56,592 bases of DNA from Terriglobales bacterium (lineage in GTDB: Bacteria > Acidobacteriota > Terriglobia > Terriglobales > Acidobacteriaceae). Positions 46,224 through 55,097 of the stretch are shown one piece after another. The translations under genes and the position numbers were made by a program. How positions within the stretch are numbered: position 1 is the first letter of the stretch; each line of letters opens with the position of its first letter. The notes below the pieces were generated by a model that saw only the letters and a program-made list of their open reading frames with translations, did not search any database and was not told the origin of the DNA. Location of the stretch: NCBI GenBank assembly GCA_035651995.1, contig DASRER010000030.1, positions 1-56,592 of the forward strand, read 5' to 3'.

Positions 46224-48746
46224 CTACTTCGCCGCCGCCGTCGCTGTTTCCGCCGCCGCCGGGGCGTTCTTCACGTACTTATTGAACCAGTTCACCATCT
46301 CCCACAGCGTGTGCTCCACCGACTCGCGCGCGGTGTAGCCGTGCGCCTCATAGGGCAGGGTGACGTAGCGCACGTTGCCGCCGTTGCCCTTGATGGCCTG
46401 GTAGAGGCGCTCACTCTGGATGGGGAACGTCCCCGAATTGTCGTCCGCCTCGCCGTGGATGAGCAGGATGGGCGACTTGATCTTGTCGGCGTAGCGGAAC
46501 GGAGAAATGTTCATGTACATCTCCGGCGCCTCCCAGAAGGTGCGCCGCTCGCTCTGGAAGCCGAACGGGGTCAGCGTGCGGTTGTAGGCGCCGCTGCGCG
46601 CCACGCCCGCGCGGAACAGGTCGGAGTGCGCCAGCAGGTTGGCGGTCATGAACGCGCCATAGCTGTGCCCGCCCACTCCCACGCGGTTGCGGTCGGTCAC
46701 GCCGATCTCGACCGCTTTGTCGATCGCAGCTTTCGCGTCAGCCACAACCTGATCGACGTAGGTGTCGTTCATCGTGCGCGCGTCGCCGATTACCGGCATG
46801 GCCGTGTTGTCCAGGATGGCGTAGCCCTGCGTGAGCAGGAACAGGTGCGAATAGCCGGTCGGGATGGTGAAGCGATACTGCGAGCCCGAGAGCTGCCCGG
46901 CCGTATCGGCATCGCTGAATTCCAGCGGATACGCCCACACAATCGTGGGCAGCCGCTCGCCCTGCTTGTAGCCCGCCGGCAGGTAGAGGGTGAAGTTCAG
47001 GTCCACGCCGTCGGCCCGCTTGTAAGTGACGAACTTTTTGGTGACGCCCTTGAACTGCGGCGCCGGGTCGGGGAAATGGGTCAGCGCCTTGCGCTCGCTG
47101 GAGCCCGCCGTACGGACGTAGTAGTTCGGCGGATCGCCGGGTGTCTCAAAGCGCGTGAGGAAGCGAGTGCCATCGTCGGAGAGCAGCGAGGTCACTTCTT
47201 CAAAGGTCTGGTCAGCGGCCTGGAAAAGACGTTCGGCCTTTTTCGCCTCCAGGTCGTAGCGGTCGAGGAACGGGAAGTCGCCGTTGCGCGAGGCGCCATC
47301 GCCGCGCAGGAAAATGCTGCTTCCCTGCTGCCACAGGACCAGGTGCCCGCTCGGCAGCATGCGCGTGACCGGCGCTCCCGCGTCTTTGTAGCGCTCGCGA
47401 ATATTGCGGGCGAAAAGCACCTGTGGCGCTTCGCCGGGCTTGTCGGCGTTGAGCATGAGCGTGCGCAGCCAGCGCTTGTCGCGGTCGTAATCGCTCACCA
47501 GCAGCAGTCCGTTGTTGCCCCAGAGGTATCCACCGGTGGAGCGCGCCCCAACGCCGCCCACCCCGGCCGCGCGCGGAACAAAGCGCTTCTCCAGCTTCGC
47601 CAGTTCGACGGCCGGTGTGGTGAACGGGGCCGCCTGCATCATCAGGCGATCGCGGAAGTCAGCCTTCTTGCGCGGATCGCCGCCGTCAAGCGCTTCTGCC
47701 CAGACCAGCGTGGCCGGAGCATTCGAACGCCACGCCCAGCTCCTCGGCCCGGTAACGACGCCCTCGATGGGCACGCCCTCTTCCGACGGCACTTCGGCCA
47801 CGGTGTGCTCGAGCTTGCCCGTCCTGTCCCAGACTTCGACCGTGCGCGGGAACTCGCCGACCGTCACCAGGTACGAGTAGGGATGGTGGATCCTCGCCAC
47901 GAGAATGTGCTTTCCGTCGGGCGACGGCGAAATTGTGCCGAACACCGCCGGCTTACCTACCGGCGTGGCGCGGCCGCTGGCCACGTCCACCATCGCCAGC
48001 TGCGCGGTGGCGTAGTAGTCGAACAGCGCCACATCGTGCGGATTTTTCAGCAGGTCTTCGTAGGTGGCCACCGGCGCAGGCTTGCCGTAGCTTTCCTGTA
48101 CGTTCGGGCCATCGGGAACGTCGGCGGCCTTCGGCGCCGCCCCGCGGCCGGCCGGCACGGTCGTCACCAGCAGCGACTTGCTGCCCGGCATCCACTCCAC
48201 CGGATCGCGTCCGCCAAAGCCGCTCGCGAAGATGGCGCTCACCGTCACGCCCGGCACTTTGTGCGCGGTCGCGCTGCCGACATCGCCGACCCAGAGCTCG
48301 ATGCCGTTCGCGGTGGTGTTGGTGAAGGAAAACTTCTTCCCGTCAGGCGAGTACCTTGGCACGCTGACCAGCGCATTCGACGGTAGAGCGACCTTCTGCT
48401 CCTTGCCGCCGGCAATCGTCACGATGCGCAGGCCGATGTTGTGCTGGATGCGGTGTGCGCCGTTCGTCGCGGGATTGATGCGCAGCCCGGCGAGCCGCAG
48501 CATGGGCGCCGCCAGGTCACTGATGGGCGGATTGCGGAGCCAGTCCACCAGGATCACGGTGTCGCGCGTAGGGCTCACCACCAGTTCCGGCGTGGGCGAC
48601 GCTTCCACCATGGCCGGAATCGGGTCGGGCGGCCGCTGATACTTGAACGGCGCGTGCGCCGCCACTGCGGGCGTGTCGGCAGCGAAGGCGGCTAGGGACG
48701 CGAACAGCAACAGAAAGAGCAGGACGAGTGTTGAACGGGTGCGCAT
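46224..48746 (-). CDS. Secreted S9-family prolyl oligopeptidase-like peptidase
   Basis: 840 residues, start 48746 with GAGGAGA upstream, signal peptide (TLVLLFLLLFASLAAFA). The N-terminal two thirds are a beta-propeller (DPIPAMVEASPTPELVVSPT and later WD-like repeats). The C-terminal alpha/beta hydrolase domain has Ser695 in GVGGHSYGAF, Asp769 in LIHGEADDNSG and His802 in PYEAHGY. The set resembles acidobacterial and Bacteroidetes glutamyl/dipeptidyl peptidases of family S9 that digest peptides outside the cytoplasm. AVAEVPSEEGVPIEGVVTGPR is a typical inner blade sequence. No operon partner is apparent. Confidence 0.9.
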   Translation of the reverse strand: MRTRSTLVLLFLLLFASLAAFAADTPAVAAHAPFKYQRPPDPIPAMVEASPTPELVVSPTRDTVILVDWLRNPPISDLAAPMLRLAGLRINPATNGAHRIQHNIGLRIVTIAGGKEQKVALPSNALVSVPRYSPDGKKFSFTNTTANGIELWVGDVGSATAHKVPGVTVSAIFASGFGGRDPVEWMPGSKSLLVTTVPAGRGAAPKAADVPDGPNVQESYGKPAPVATYEDLLKNPHDVALFDYYATAQLAMVDVASGRATPVGKPAVFGTISPSPDGKHILVARIHHPYSYLVTVGEFPRTVEVWDRTGKLEHTVAEVPSEEGVPIEGVVTGPRSWAWRSNAPATLVWAEALDGGDPRKKADFRDRLMMQAAPFTTPAVELAKLEKRFVPRAAGVGGVGARSTGGYLWGNNGLLLVSDYDRDKRWLRTLMLNADKPGEAPQVLFARNIRERYKDAGAPVTRMLPSGHLVLWQQGSSIFLRGDGASRNGDFPFLDRYDLEAKKAERLFQAADQTFEEVTSLLSDDGTRFLTRFETPGDPPNYYVRTAGSSERKALTHFPDPAPQFKGVTKKFVTYKRADGVDLNFTLYLPAGYKQGERLPTIVWAYPLEFSDADTAGQLSGSQYRFTIPTGYSHLFLLTQGYAILDNTAMPVIGDARTMNDTYVDQVVADAKAAIDKAVEIGVTDRNRVGVGGHSYGAFMTANLLAHSDLFRAGVARSGAYNRTLTPFGFQSERRTFWEAPEMYMNISPFRYADKIKSPILLIHGEADDNSGTFPIQSERLYQAIKGNGGNVRYVTLPYEAHGYTARESVEHTLWEMVNWFNKYVKNAPAAAETATAAAK

Positions 48747-49109
48747 GGATCTCCTCACATCAGCGGGCTGGCGAAGCGAAAGTTTCGCTCAGAGCTGATG
48801 AATTGACAAGCCGGGTACGGGCCGCTGGGCAGCGCTTTCCGGCGTGGCCGCCGGTGACAACAACCCCGAAGCCAAACGAAAGTTCCGGGGCTAGGCGCTT
48901 TGCGAAGCGATCTCTGGGCTGCGCCGGGAGTCGAAGACCTTTTCGGCGCCCGAACAGGCCTTGCCGGGTCCGGCGCCGCGCGGTCGTGCGTGTTCGTGGC
49001 CTAAGTCCCTTTTCGGCGTCGTTTGCTATCTGGATGCGGCGCCGCCCGTCCCAGCGCACAGTTGCCCGCTACCCTCGCGGCACGGTAGCTTCGTACCGCA
49101 TCCTCTTAT
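48747..49109. other. Intergenic region between divergent S9 peptidase and thioesterase
   Basis: About 363 bases without a convincing gene; a 99-codon minus-strand frame exists but has no ribosome site, no domain and a composition like a shadow frame. GAAGCGAAAGTTTCGCTCAG near 48775-48794 is a small palindrome and GCTACC/GGTAGC at about 49070-49088 another. Promoters for both divergent genes must be here but no clear consensus is visible. Confidence 0.4.
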
Positions 49110-49583
49110 ATGAGCACCCTGAGACACGGTCGCGGACACGACACCGCGCTCGTCAAGATTCCGCGCAACTACTGCTTTGGCTGCGGCCAGGACAATCCCG
49201 ACGGCATGCGCCTGCGCTTCCACTATGACGAGAAGCGACACCGCTTCGTGGGCCGCTTCCGCCTGCCGCGCCGCTACCAGGGCCCTCCCGGCCACGCCCA
49301 CGGCGGCATCATCGCCACGCTCCTCGACGAAGCCATGGGCAAGGTCAACAAATTGCGCTCCGTCATCGCGCTCACCCGCAACATGCGCGTGGAGTATCTG
49401 AAACCCGTGCCGCTGGGCAAGCCGATCATCGTGGAAGGCTACGAACGCAGCGTCCGCGGACGGCGCCACCTGAACGCCGCGCACATCCTCAATGAACAGG
49501 GCGACGTGCTGGCGCGCAGCACCGGCGTGTTCATTGCGATCGATCCAGGACAGTTCATGGCTTTTCAACGCCGAGGACGCTGA
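49110..49583 (+). CDS. PaaI-like hotdog thioesterase
   Basis: 157 residues. Hotdog-fold enzymes of this type hydrolyse acyl-CoA thioesters. YCFGCGQDNPDGMRLRFH near residues 21-38 is the C-F-G-C-G motif common in this PaaI subgroup, and GHAHGGIIATLLDEAMGKVN holds the HGG and the catalytic Asp/Glu region. VEYLKPVPLGKPIIVEG is the central strand. The ATG has no obvious Shine-Dalgarno. The gene precedes pdxS by 209 bases and is probably independent of it. Substrate acyl group unknown. Confidence 0.85.
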   Translation: MSTLRHGRGHDTALVKIPRNYCFGCGQDNPDGMRLRFHYDEKRHRFVGRFRLPRRYQGPPGHAHGGIIATLLDEAMGKVNKLRSVIALTRNMRVEYLKPVPLGKPIIVEGYERSVRGRRHLNAAHILNEQGDVLARSTGVFIAIDPGQFMAFQRRGR

Positions 49584-49792
49584 GCCCCCCGAAAAACCCA
49601 GCGGAGAGCAAGCGATGTTCGAGCGCTACGCCGGGAAAGCCCGGCGCGTGATCTTGGGCGCCGGGCACCTGCACTCCGCCTCTGCGGTGAGAGAGGTTTA
49701 AGCTAAAATAAAGTGTTCCCGCCCAGCCACTGCTCACATCAGTAGGCCAAAGCGGGAGCGTGCCTGCGCACACGCGTTCGGGGGAGGGTTCT

Positions 49793-50731
49793 ATGGCGGA
49801 CAACAACGGCAACAAAAGCTTCAATCCCGGCGACACCGGGTTGCGCCTGAAGACCGGCCTGGCCGAGATGCTGAAGGGCGGCGTCATCATGGATGTCACC
49901 AACGCCGAGCAGGCTTCCATCGCCGAGAAGGCTGGCGCCGTCGCCGTCATGGCGCTGGAGCGCGTGCCGGCGCAGATCCGCGCCGAGGGCGGCGTGGCCC
50001 GCATGGCCTCGCCGAAAAAAATCCGCGAGATCATGGACGCCGTCTCCATTCCCGTCATGGCCAAGTGCCGCATCGGCCACTTCGCCGAGGCGCAGGTTCT
50101 CCAGGAACTCGGGGTTGATTACATTGACGAGTCCGAGGTCCTCACCCCCGCCGACGAGGCGCATCACGTGGACAAACACGCCTTCAAGGTCCCGTTCGTG
50201 TGCGGCGCGCGCAATCTGGGCGAGGCCCTGCGGCGCATCGCCGAGGGCGCAGCCATGATCCGCACCAAAGGCGAGGCCGGCACGGGCGACGTGGTCCACG
50301 CCGTCAAACACATGCGCTCGATCGTGCAGGAGATGAAGATCCTCACCGTGCTCGGTGAGGAAGAACTCTACGCCAAGGCCAAGGAACACCAGGCCCCTTA
50401 CGAGCTGGTGCGCATCGTCGCCCGCGACGGCAAGCTGCCGGTGCCGAACTTCTCAGCCGGCGGCATTGCGACGCCCGCAGACGCGTCGCTGGTTATGCAA
50501 CTCGGCGCCGAGGCCGTGTTCGTCGGCTCCGGCATTTTCATGGCGGATTCGGTCAATTTCTGCCCGCCCGATGAAGCCTATCGCCGCGCCAGGGCCATCG
50601 TGCTGGCGACGACGCACTATCAAGACCCTAAAGTATTACTTGAAGTGTCGCGGGACGTGCCCAGCTCGATGAAGGGCCTCGCCGTCGGCGCCATGAGCGA
50701 GGCCGACATGTTGCAAACGCGAGGCTGGTAA
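49793..50731 (+). CDS. pdxS: Pyridoxal 5'-phosphate synthase, lyase subunit PdxS
   Basis: 312 residues, GGGGGAGGG before ATG 49793. PdxS builds PLP from ribose 5-phosphate, glyceraldehyde 3-phosphate and ammonia from PdxT. Features: [20 protein letters not shown] near the start, the Schiff-base Lys in [17 protein letters not shown], and the second Lys in [49 protein letters not shown] is the phosphate-binding loop. The sequence is typical throughout, and the partner pdxT follows after 106 bases, which contain a palindrome. Confidence 0.95.
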   Translation: MADNNGNKSFNPGDTGLRLKTGLAEMLKGGVIMDVTNAEQASIAEKAGAVAVMALERVPAQIRAEGGVARMASPKKIREIMDAVSIPVMAKCRIGHFAEAQVLQELGVDYIDESEVLTPADEAHHVDKHAFKVPFVCGARNLGEALRRIAEGAAMIRTKGEAGTGDVVHAVKHMRSIVQEMKILTVLGEEELYAKAKEHQAPYELVRIVARDGKLPVPNFSAGGIATPADASLVMQLGAEAVFVGSGIFMADSVNFCPPDEAYRRARAIVLATTHYQDPKVLLEVSRDVPSSMKGLAVGAMSEADMLQTRGW

Positions 50732-50750
50732 GCGGCTGAAGAAAATTCCT

Positions 50751-50825
50751 ACCGCGGATTGACGCGGACAAGCGCGTATCACGGTTCGCTTTGGATCGGC
50801 GTTCATCCGCGCCGGTCCGCGGTAA
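50751..50825. repeat. Inverted CGCGGAT-type repeat between pdxS and pdxT
   Basis: ACCGCGGATTGACGCGGACA at 50751-50770 with AGCGCG pairs with the arm CGTTCATCCGCGCCGGTCCG at 50800-50819 plus CGGTAA. It is the best palindrome of the 10-base-period family and could act as an attenuator between the two subunit genes. Confidence 0.7.
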
Positions 50826-50837
50826 GGTTTTGTTCCC

Positions 50838-51395
50838 ATGACGGTTGGTGTTCTCGCACTGCAAGGCGACTTCGACGCGCATCGCCGCCGGCTCGAGCAG
50901 CTCGGGGCCCAGGTCGTCCTGGTGCGCAAGGCGGAACAACTCGACAACCTCGACGCTCTCATCATCCCCGGCGGAGAATCGTCCACATTCCTGAAGCTTC
51001 TCGGTGCGGAATTTGAGCGCAGGCTGCGCGATTTCGTGCGCTCGAAACCGACGTTCGGCACATGCGCCGGCGCAATTCTGCTCGCGCGTGAGGTGACCGG
51101 GCCCGAACAGCAGAGCCTGGGCGCGCTCGACATCGGCGTGCGGCGCAACGCCTACGGCCGCCAGGTCGACAGCGCCATCCACACCGCCGAAACTTCCCTG
51201 CCCGGCGGCCCGCTCGAAGCCGTCTTCATCCGCGCTCCCAAGATCGAGCGCGTTGGGAAAGAGGTGGAAGTCCTCGCGCGCGAAGGCAACGATCCGGTTC
51301 TCGTCCGCCAGGGCAAGGTCATGGCGGCCACGTTTCATCCCGAGCTGAGCGCAGACACGCGGGTGCACGCAGAGTTCCTGAAGCTGGTTCGCTGA
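50838..51395 (+). CDS. pdxT: Pyridoxal 5'-phosphate synthase, glutaminase subunit PdxT
   Basis: 185 residues. PdxT splits glutamine and channels ammonia to PdxS. VGVLALQGDFDAHRRRLEQL is the family start, DALIIPGGESSTFLKLL the substrate loop, and the nucleophile Cys lies in FGTCAGAILLA. The catalytic His-Glu pair is in ATFHPELSAD. Length is normal. ATG 50838 follows the palindromic repeat; it has no close Shine-Dalgarno except a weak GGTAAG. Confidence 0.93.
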   Translation: MTVGVLALQGDFDAHRRRLEQLGAQVVLVRKAEQLDNLDALIIPGGESSTFLKLLGAEFERRLRDFVRSKPTFGTCAGAILLAREVTGPEQQSLGALDIGVRRNAYGRQVDSAIHTAETSLPGGPLEAVFIRAPKIERVGKEVEVLAREGNDPVLVRQGKVMAATFHPELSADTRVHAEFLKLVR

Positions 51396-51748
51396 TTGAC
51401 CGGCTGCGTGAGAAAATCCCGAGCGGAAGCGAAGGACCTATACCGCGGCCCGTGCCGCTCCCGGCGGGCCCTCACGAAAGTGTGGCATCCTGGGCGAAGT
51501 CCCGGTCCCGCGAAGCGGGAAAGGGCGAGTCGAAGGATTCCCGCCTTGACCCGAGCTGCGCGGGTCCGGATATGGCTCTTTCGCTGCGCTCGGGATGTAA
51601 GAACAAAAAGCAGAGCTGTAGGACCAAGCACAATCCCCTCTTGCAGCCCGTCGCAGCGCGTGTGCTATTCTTCCCGGCTCGCTAAAATTTGTGATTTCTG
51701 TGCAGGCGAGCGCGTGGTTCACTTCAGAACGCACGAGGCCGGAACAAA
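51396..51748. other. Gap before the cox operon with a palindromic repeat and promoter
   Basis: No gene is supported. At 51485-51600 a GCATCCTGGGCGAAG...CGCTCGGGATG element of the TCATCCTGAG family fills the space. TG-C-TATTCT at 51663-51671 is an extended -10 candidate, and TAAAAT at 51683-51688 another; either would give a leader of about 55-75 bases for the subunit II gene. Confidence 0.5.
51663..51671 (+). promoter_or_regulatory. Extended -10 candidate TGcTATTCT for the cox operon
   Basis: TG-C-TATTCT with TTGCAG 19 bases upstream (51641-51646). It shares the TGcTAT layout with the ctpA promoter. The cox operon starts at 51749. Confidence 0.4.
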
Positions 51749-52558
51749 ATGGGGCTGGCACTGCTGTTCGTTGTCTGGCTCATCACGCTGGCAAGCTCAT
51801 ATTTCTTCGTAGCGAAAACCTGGTGGATGCCGGCGGGCGCCTCCGCCTATGCGGCGCCGATTGACGCGCAGATCCACGTCACCTACATCGCCATGGGCGT
51901 GGTGTTTTTGGCGGCGCAACTCGCTCTCGGGTTGTTCTGCTGGAAGTACCGCGACCGCGAGCGCGCCAGGGTGGAATACAGCCATGGCAACCTGCGCATG
52001 GAAGTCACCTGGACGGTGCTCACCGCCATCCTCTTTATTGGCCTGAACCTGATGGGTTCGCGCGTGTGGGCGGAGCAGCGCTTTCAGGGCCCGAAGCCGG
52101 GCGCCATGCAGGTGGAGATCACCGGTCTGCAGTTCGCATGGTATTTCCGCTATCCCGGGCCCGACGGCAAGTTCGCGCGCACCAGGCCCGAGCTGATCGA
52201 TCCTTCGGCCGGCCCTGAAGCGGCCGTCGGCGTGGACACCGACGACCCCGCCGGCAAAGACGACGTGGTCACCAGTACGCTGGTTCTGCCGGTGAACCGC
52301 GAGATCGACGCTACGCTGCACGCCGAAGACGTGATCCACGATTTCTTCGTGCCCGAGCTGCGCTTCAAGCAGGACGCCGTGCCCGGCCTCAACATTCACG
52401 TCCACTTCACGCCGACCAGGATCGGCGAATACGAAGTGGCCTGCGCCGAGCTCTGCGGGCTAGGCCACTACAAGATGCGCGCCAAGCTGCGCGTGGTAAG
52501 CGAAGAAGACTTCTCGAAATGGCAGGCCGAGCGCCTGGCGGAGAAACAAGCCCAATGA
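51749..52558 (+). CDS. coxB: Cytochrome c oxidase subunit II
   Basis: 269 residues. Subunit II carries CuA, the entry point for electrons from cytochrome c. Two to three N-terminal helices (LALLFVVWLITLASSYFFV, YIAMGVVFLAAQLALGLF, VTWTVLTAILFIGLNL) are followed by the cupredoxin domain. CuA ligands are the His in DVIHDFFVPELRFKQDAVPG and CAELCGLGHYKM (Cys, Glu, Cys, His, Met). The protein ends 25 residues after, so it has no fused cytochrome c domain. The last codons overlap the ATG of the subunit I gene by 4 bases. Confidence 0.93.
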   Translation: MGLALLFVVWLITLASSYFFVAKTWWMPAGASAYAAPIDAQIHVTYIAMGVVFLAAQLALGLFCWKYRDRERARVEYSHGNLRMEVTWTVLTAILFIGLNLMGSRVWAEQRFQGPKPGAMQVEITGLQFAWYFRYPGPDGKFARTRPELIDPSAGPEAAVGVDTDDPAGKDDVVTSTLVLPVNREIDATLHAEDVIHDFFVPELRFKQDAVPGLNIHVHFTPTRIGEYEVACAELCGLGHYKMRAKLRVVSEEDFSKWQAERLAEKQAQ

Positions 52559-54288
52559 CCGAGACCCATGCAGCCCATCACCCGCCGCAGGGATTCGTTC
52601 GCAAGTACATCTTCAGCCTCGACCACAAGGTGATCGGCATCCAGTATTACTTCCTCGCCCTGGTCGCCGTCTTCACCGGGATGTTTCTCAGCCTGCTGAT
52701 GCGCATCCACCTGGTCTGGCCTGACGTGAACCTGCCCATCTTCGGCCACATCATGCCGGAGACCTACCTCACGCTGCTGACCATGCACGGCACCATCATG
52801 GTGTTCTTCGTGCTGACCACCGCGCCGCAGTCGGGCTTCGGCAACTACTTCCTGCCGATCCAGATCGGCGCCGAAGATATGGCCTTCCCCGTCCTGAACA
52901 TGCTCTCGTTCTGGACGACCTTTGTTTCGTTCGTGGTGATGCTGGCGGCGTTCTTCGTGCAGGGCGGCGCGCCGCTTTCCGGCTGGACGTTCTATCCGCC
53001 GCTCAGCGCCATCCCGCAGGCCGGCCCCGGGCAGGGACTCGGTGCGGACCTGTGGATCGCCAGCATCGCCATCTTCTGCGTTGCGTCGCTGATGGGCGCG
53101 CTCAACTTCATCACCACCACGCTCGATCTGCGGGCCCGCGGCATGAGCATGTGGCGGCTGCCGCTCACCTGCTGGACCTGGTTCGTCACCGCCATCCTCG
53201 GCCTGCTCGCCTTCGGCGTCCTCCTGGCCGGCGGCATCCTGCTGCTCATGGACCGCAACCTCGGCACCAGCTTCTTCGTGCCCGGCGGCCTCGTCGTCAG
53301 CGGCGTGCAGATCAAACACCAGGGCGGCTCGCCTCTGCTGTGGCAGCACCTGTTCTGGTTCTTCGGACACCCCGAGGTCTACATCGCCATCCTGCCCGGC
53401 ATGGGCGTGGCCTCGCAGCTGCTCTCCACCTTCGCGCGCAAACCGATCTTCGGATACCGCGCCATGGTGTACGCCATCATCGGCATTGGCCTGCTGGGCT
53501 TCATGGTGTGGGGCCACCACATGTTCATGAGCGGCATGAGCCCGTACTCGGCGTTCACGTTCAGCCTCATGACCATGGCGATCGGCGTTCCCTCCGCCAT
53601 CAAGACGTTCAACTGGCTTGGCACGCTCTACCGCAGCCGCATCCGCTTCGCCGTCCCCATGCTGTTCGCGCTCGGCTTCGTTTCGCTGTTCGTGACCGGT
53701 GGACTCAGCGGCCCGTTCCTGGCGCAGCCCTCGATCGACAACTACCTGCACGATACCTACTTCGTTGTTGCGCACTTCCACCTGATCATGGGCGTGGCCG
53801 CCATCTTCGGCATCTTCGCCGGAACGTATTACTGGTTCCCCAAAATGTTCGGCCGCATGATGAACGACACGCTGGGCAAGGTCCACTTCTGGATATCGTT
53901 CATCGGCACCTACGCCATCTTCATGCCGATGCATTACCTCGGCATGGCGGGACATCCGCGGCGCTACTCACAACTCATCTTTGATTATTTGCAGCCGCTC
54001 AAACCGGTGCAGGGATTCATCACGATCGCGGCCATCATCACCATTGCCGGCCAGTTCGTGTTCCTCATCAACCTGTTCTGGAGCATGTTCAAGGGCGCGA
54101 AGGCGAGCGAGAACCCCTGGGAGGCGACGACGCTGGAGTGGACCGTTCCGTCGCCGCCGCCCTTCGACAACTTTGCCGGCAAGGCCCCGGTCGTGCACCA
54201 CGGCCCGTACGAATACAGCGTGCCCGGCGCGACGAAAGACTTCATCATGCAGACCGACCCGGCCACGGTGCACGCGGCAGGCGATTGA
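52555..54288 (+). CDS. ctaD: Cytochrome c oxidase subunit I
   Basis: 577 residues with 12 helices. It houses heme a, heme a3 and CuB. Ligand motifs: TLLTMHGTIMVFF (heme a His), WQHLFWFFGHPEVYIAILPG (CuB His and the cross-linked Tyr), WGHHMFMSGM (two CuB His), and DTYFVVAHFHLIMG (heme a3 and a His). SPYSAFTFSLMTMAIGVPSAIKTFNWLGTLY gives the K-channel part. The ATG overlaps the coxB stop (ATGA). The C-terminal 40 residues (FAGKAPVVHHGPYEYSVPGA) are hydrophilic. It uses cytochrome c, fed by menaquinol. Confidence 0.95.
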   Translation: MTETHAAHHPPQGFVRKYIFSLDHKVIGIQYYFLALVAVFTGMFLSLLMRIHLVWPDVNLPIFGHIMPETYLTLLTMHGTIMVFFVLTTAPQSGFGNYFLPIQIGAEDMAFPVLNMLSFWTTFVSFVVMLAAFFVQGGAPLSGWTFYPPLSAIPQAGPGQGLGADLWIASIAIFCVASLMGALNFITTTLDLRARGMSMWRLPLTCWTWFVTAILGLLAFGVLLAGGILLLMDRNLGTSFFVPGGLVVSGVQIKHQGGSPLLWQHLFWFFGHPEVYIAILPGMGVASQLLSTFARKPIFGYRAMVYAIIGIGLLGFMVWGHHMFMSGMSPYSAFTFSLMTMAIGVPSAIKTFNWLGTLYRSRIRFAVPMLFALGFVSLFVTGGLSGPFLAQPSIDNYLHDTYFVVAHFHLIMGVAAIFGIFAGTYYWFPKMFGRMMNDTLGKVHFWISFIGTYAIFMPMHYLGMAGHPRRYSQLIFDYLQPLKPVQGFITIAAIITIAGQFVFLINLFWSMFKGAKASENPWEATTLEWTVPSPPPFDNFAGKAPVVHHGPYEYSVPGATKDFIMQTDPATVHAAGD

Positions 54289-54296
54289 GGTTTTGC

Positions 54297-54319
54297 AGAG
54301 ACGTAGCTTGCTGCGTCTC
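54297..54319 (+). repeat. AGAGACGTAGC hairpin repeat within the cox operon
   Basis: AGAGACGTAGC, TT, GCTGCGTCTC repeats the hairpin at 1509-1532 but without a T-run. It lies 8 bases after the ctaD stop and 24 bases before the next ATG, so it is a likely RNA hairpin inside the operon transcript. Confidence 0.75.
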
Positions 54320-54343
54320 GCTGTGACGACCGCATCCAACGTT

Positions 54344-55081
54344 ATGGCGACCATGAACCCGACACTCACGCTCGACAAGCGGCACGGAGGGCGTCCGCCC
54401 GATCTGCCGCCGCACGGCGGTGGCGACGATGGAAACGACGCCGCCGGCGACGCGCCCGGCTATTACGAGCGCCTGCGCCGCTATCGGCTGGGTGTCGCCA
54501 TCGGGCTCGCCTCGGTTGTCATGCTCTTCGTGGCGCTTACCAGCGCCTACATCGTGCGCCAGGGCCTCAGCTCATGGGACGACCACGCCGGCCAATACGT
54601 TGTTGACTGGCGCCCAATCCCGCTGCCCACCGCGTTGCTGGCAATCAACACGCTGGTGCTCCTGGCCTCCAGCTTCACGCTGGAGAAGTCGCGGCGCAGC
54701 CTGAACCGCTACGCCGCCACCGTGGGACTGCACGTCCCCGGCGTCGCCGAGGAGCCGGAACGTTCGTTTCCGTGGATGGGGATCACGCTCGTGCTCGGCT
54801 TCGCCTTCCTTGCCGGACAGGTCACGGCGTGGCACGAACTGCGTCGCGCCGGCGTGTTCCTGGCCACCAACCCCAGCGGCTCGTTCTTTTATGTGCTGAC
54901 CGGCGCCCACGCGGCGCACCTTATGGGAGGCCTGCTGGCGCTGCTCTACGCCGCCTGCATGCCCCTGCTGCATAAGCCGCTCGACAGCCGTCGCCTGGCG
55001 GTTGACGCCACCGGCTGGTACTGGCACTTCATGGGATTGCTGTGGATTTACATTTTTGCGCTGCTCCACTTCTCGCGTTGA
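54344..55081 (+). CDS. ctaE: Cytochrome c oxidase subunit III, copy 1
   Basis: 245 residues, start ATG 54344 (54353 possible). After about 40 hydrophilic residues (HGGGDDGNDAAGD) come seven helices typical of subunit III, for example GLASVVMLFVALTSAYIV, ALLAINTLVLLASSFTLEKSR and TGAHAAHLMGGLLALLYAACM, ending DATGWYWHFMGLLWIYIFALLH, the conserved subunit III C-terminus with YWHF. It supports subunit I stability and proton uptake. The second copy follows after 16 bases. Confidence 0.88.
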   Translation: MATMNPTLTLDKRHGGRPPDLPPHGGGDDGNDAAGDAPGYYERLRRYRLGVAIGLASVVMLFVALTSAYIVRQGLSSWDDHAGQYVVDWRPIPLPTALLAINTLVLLASSFTLEKSRRSLNRYAATVGLHVPGVAEEPERSFPWMGITLVLGFAFLAGQVTAWHELRRAGVFLATNPSGSFFYVLTGAHAAHLMGGLLALLYAACMPLLHKPLDSRRLAVDATGWYWHFMGLLWIYIFALLHFSR

Positions 55082-55097
55082 CGAGGATGAACAAGGG

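Noticed and set aside
46107-48386. A 759-codon plus-strand frame over the S9 peptidase
   Set aside because: Antisense shadow; the S9 peptidase on the minus strand has signal peptide and catalytic triad.
48760-49059. A 99-codon minus-strand frame upstream of the S9 peptidase
   Set aside because: No ribosome site or family match, Arg-rich composition, and it would cover the promoter region of a divergent gene pair.
49584-49792. Riboswitch upstream of pdxS
   Set aside because: Some stem-forming sequence exists (CCCGGCGCG region), but no known PLP-class or other riboswitch pattern can be recognised.
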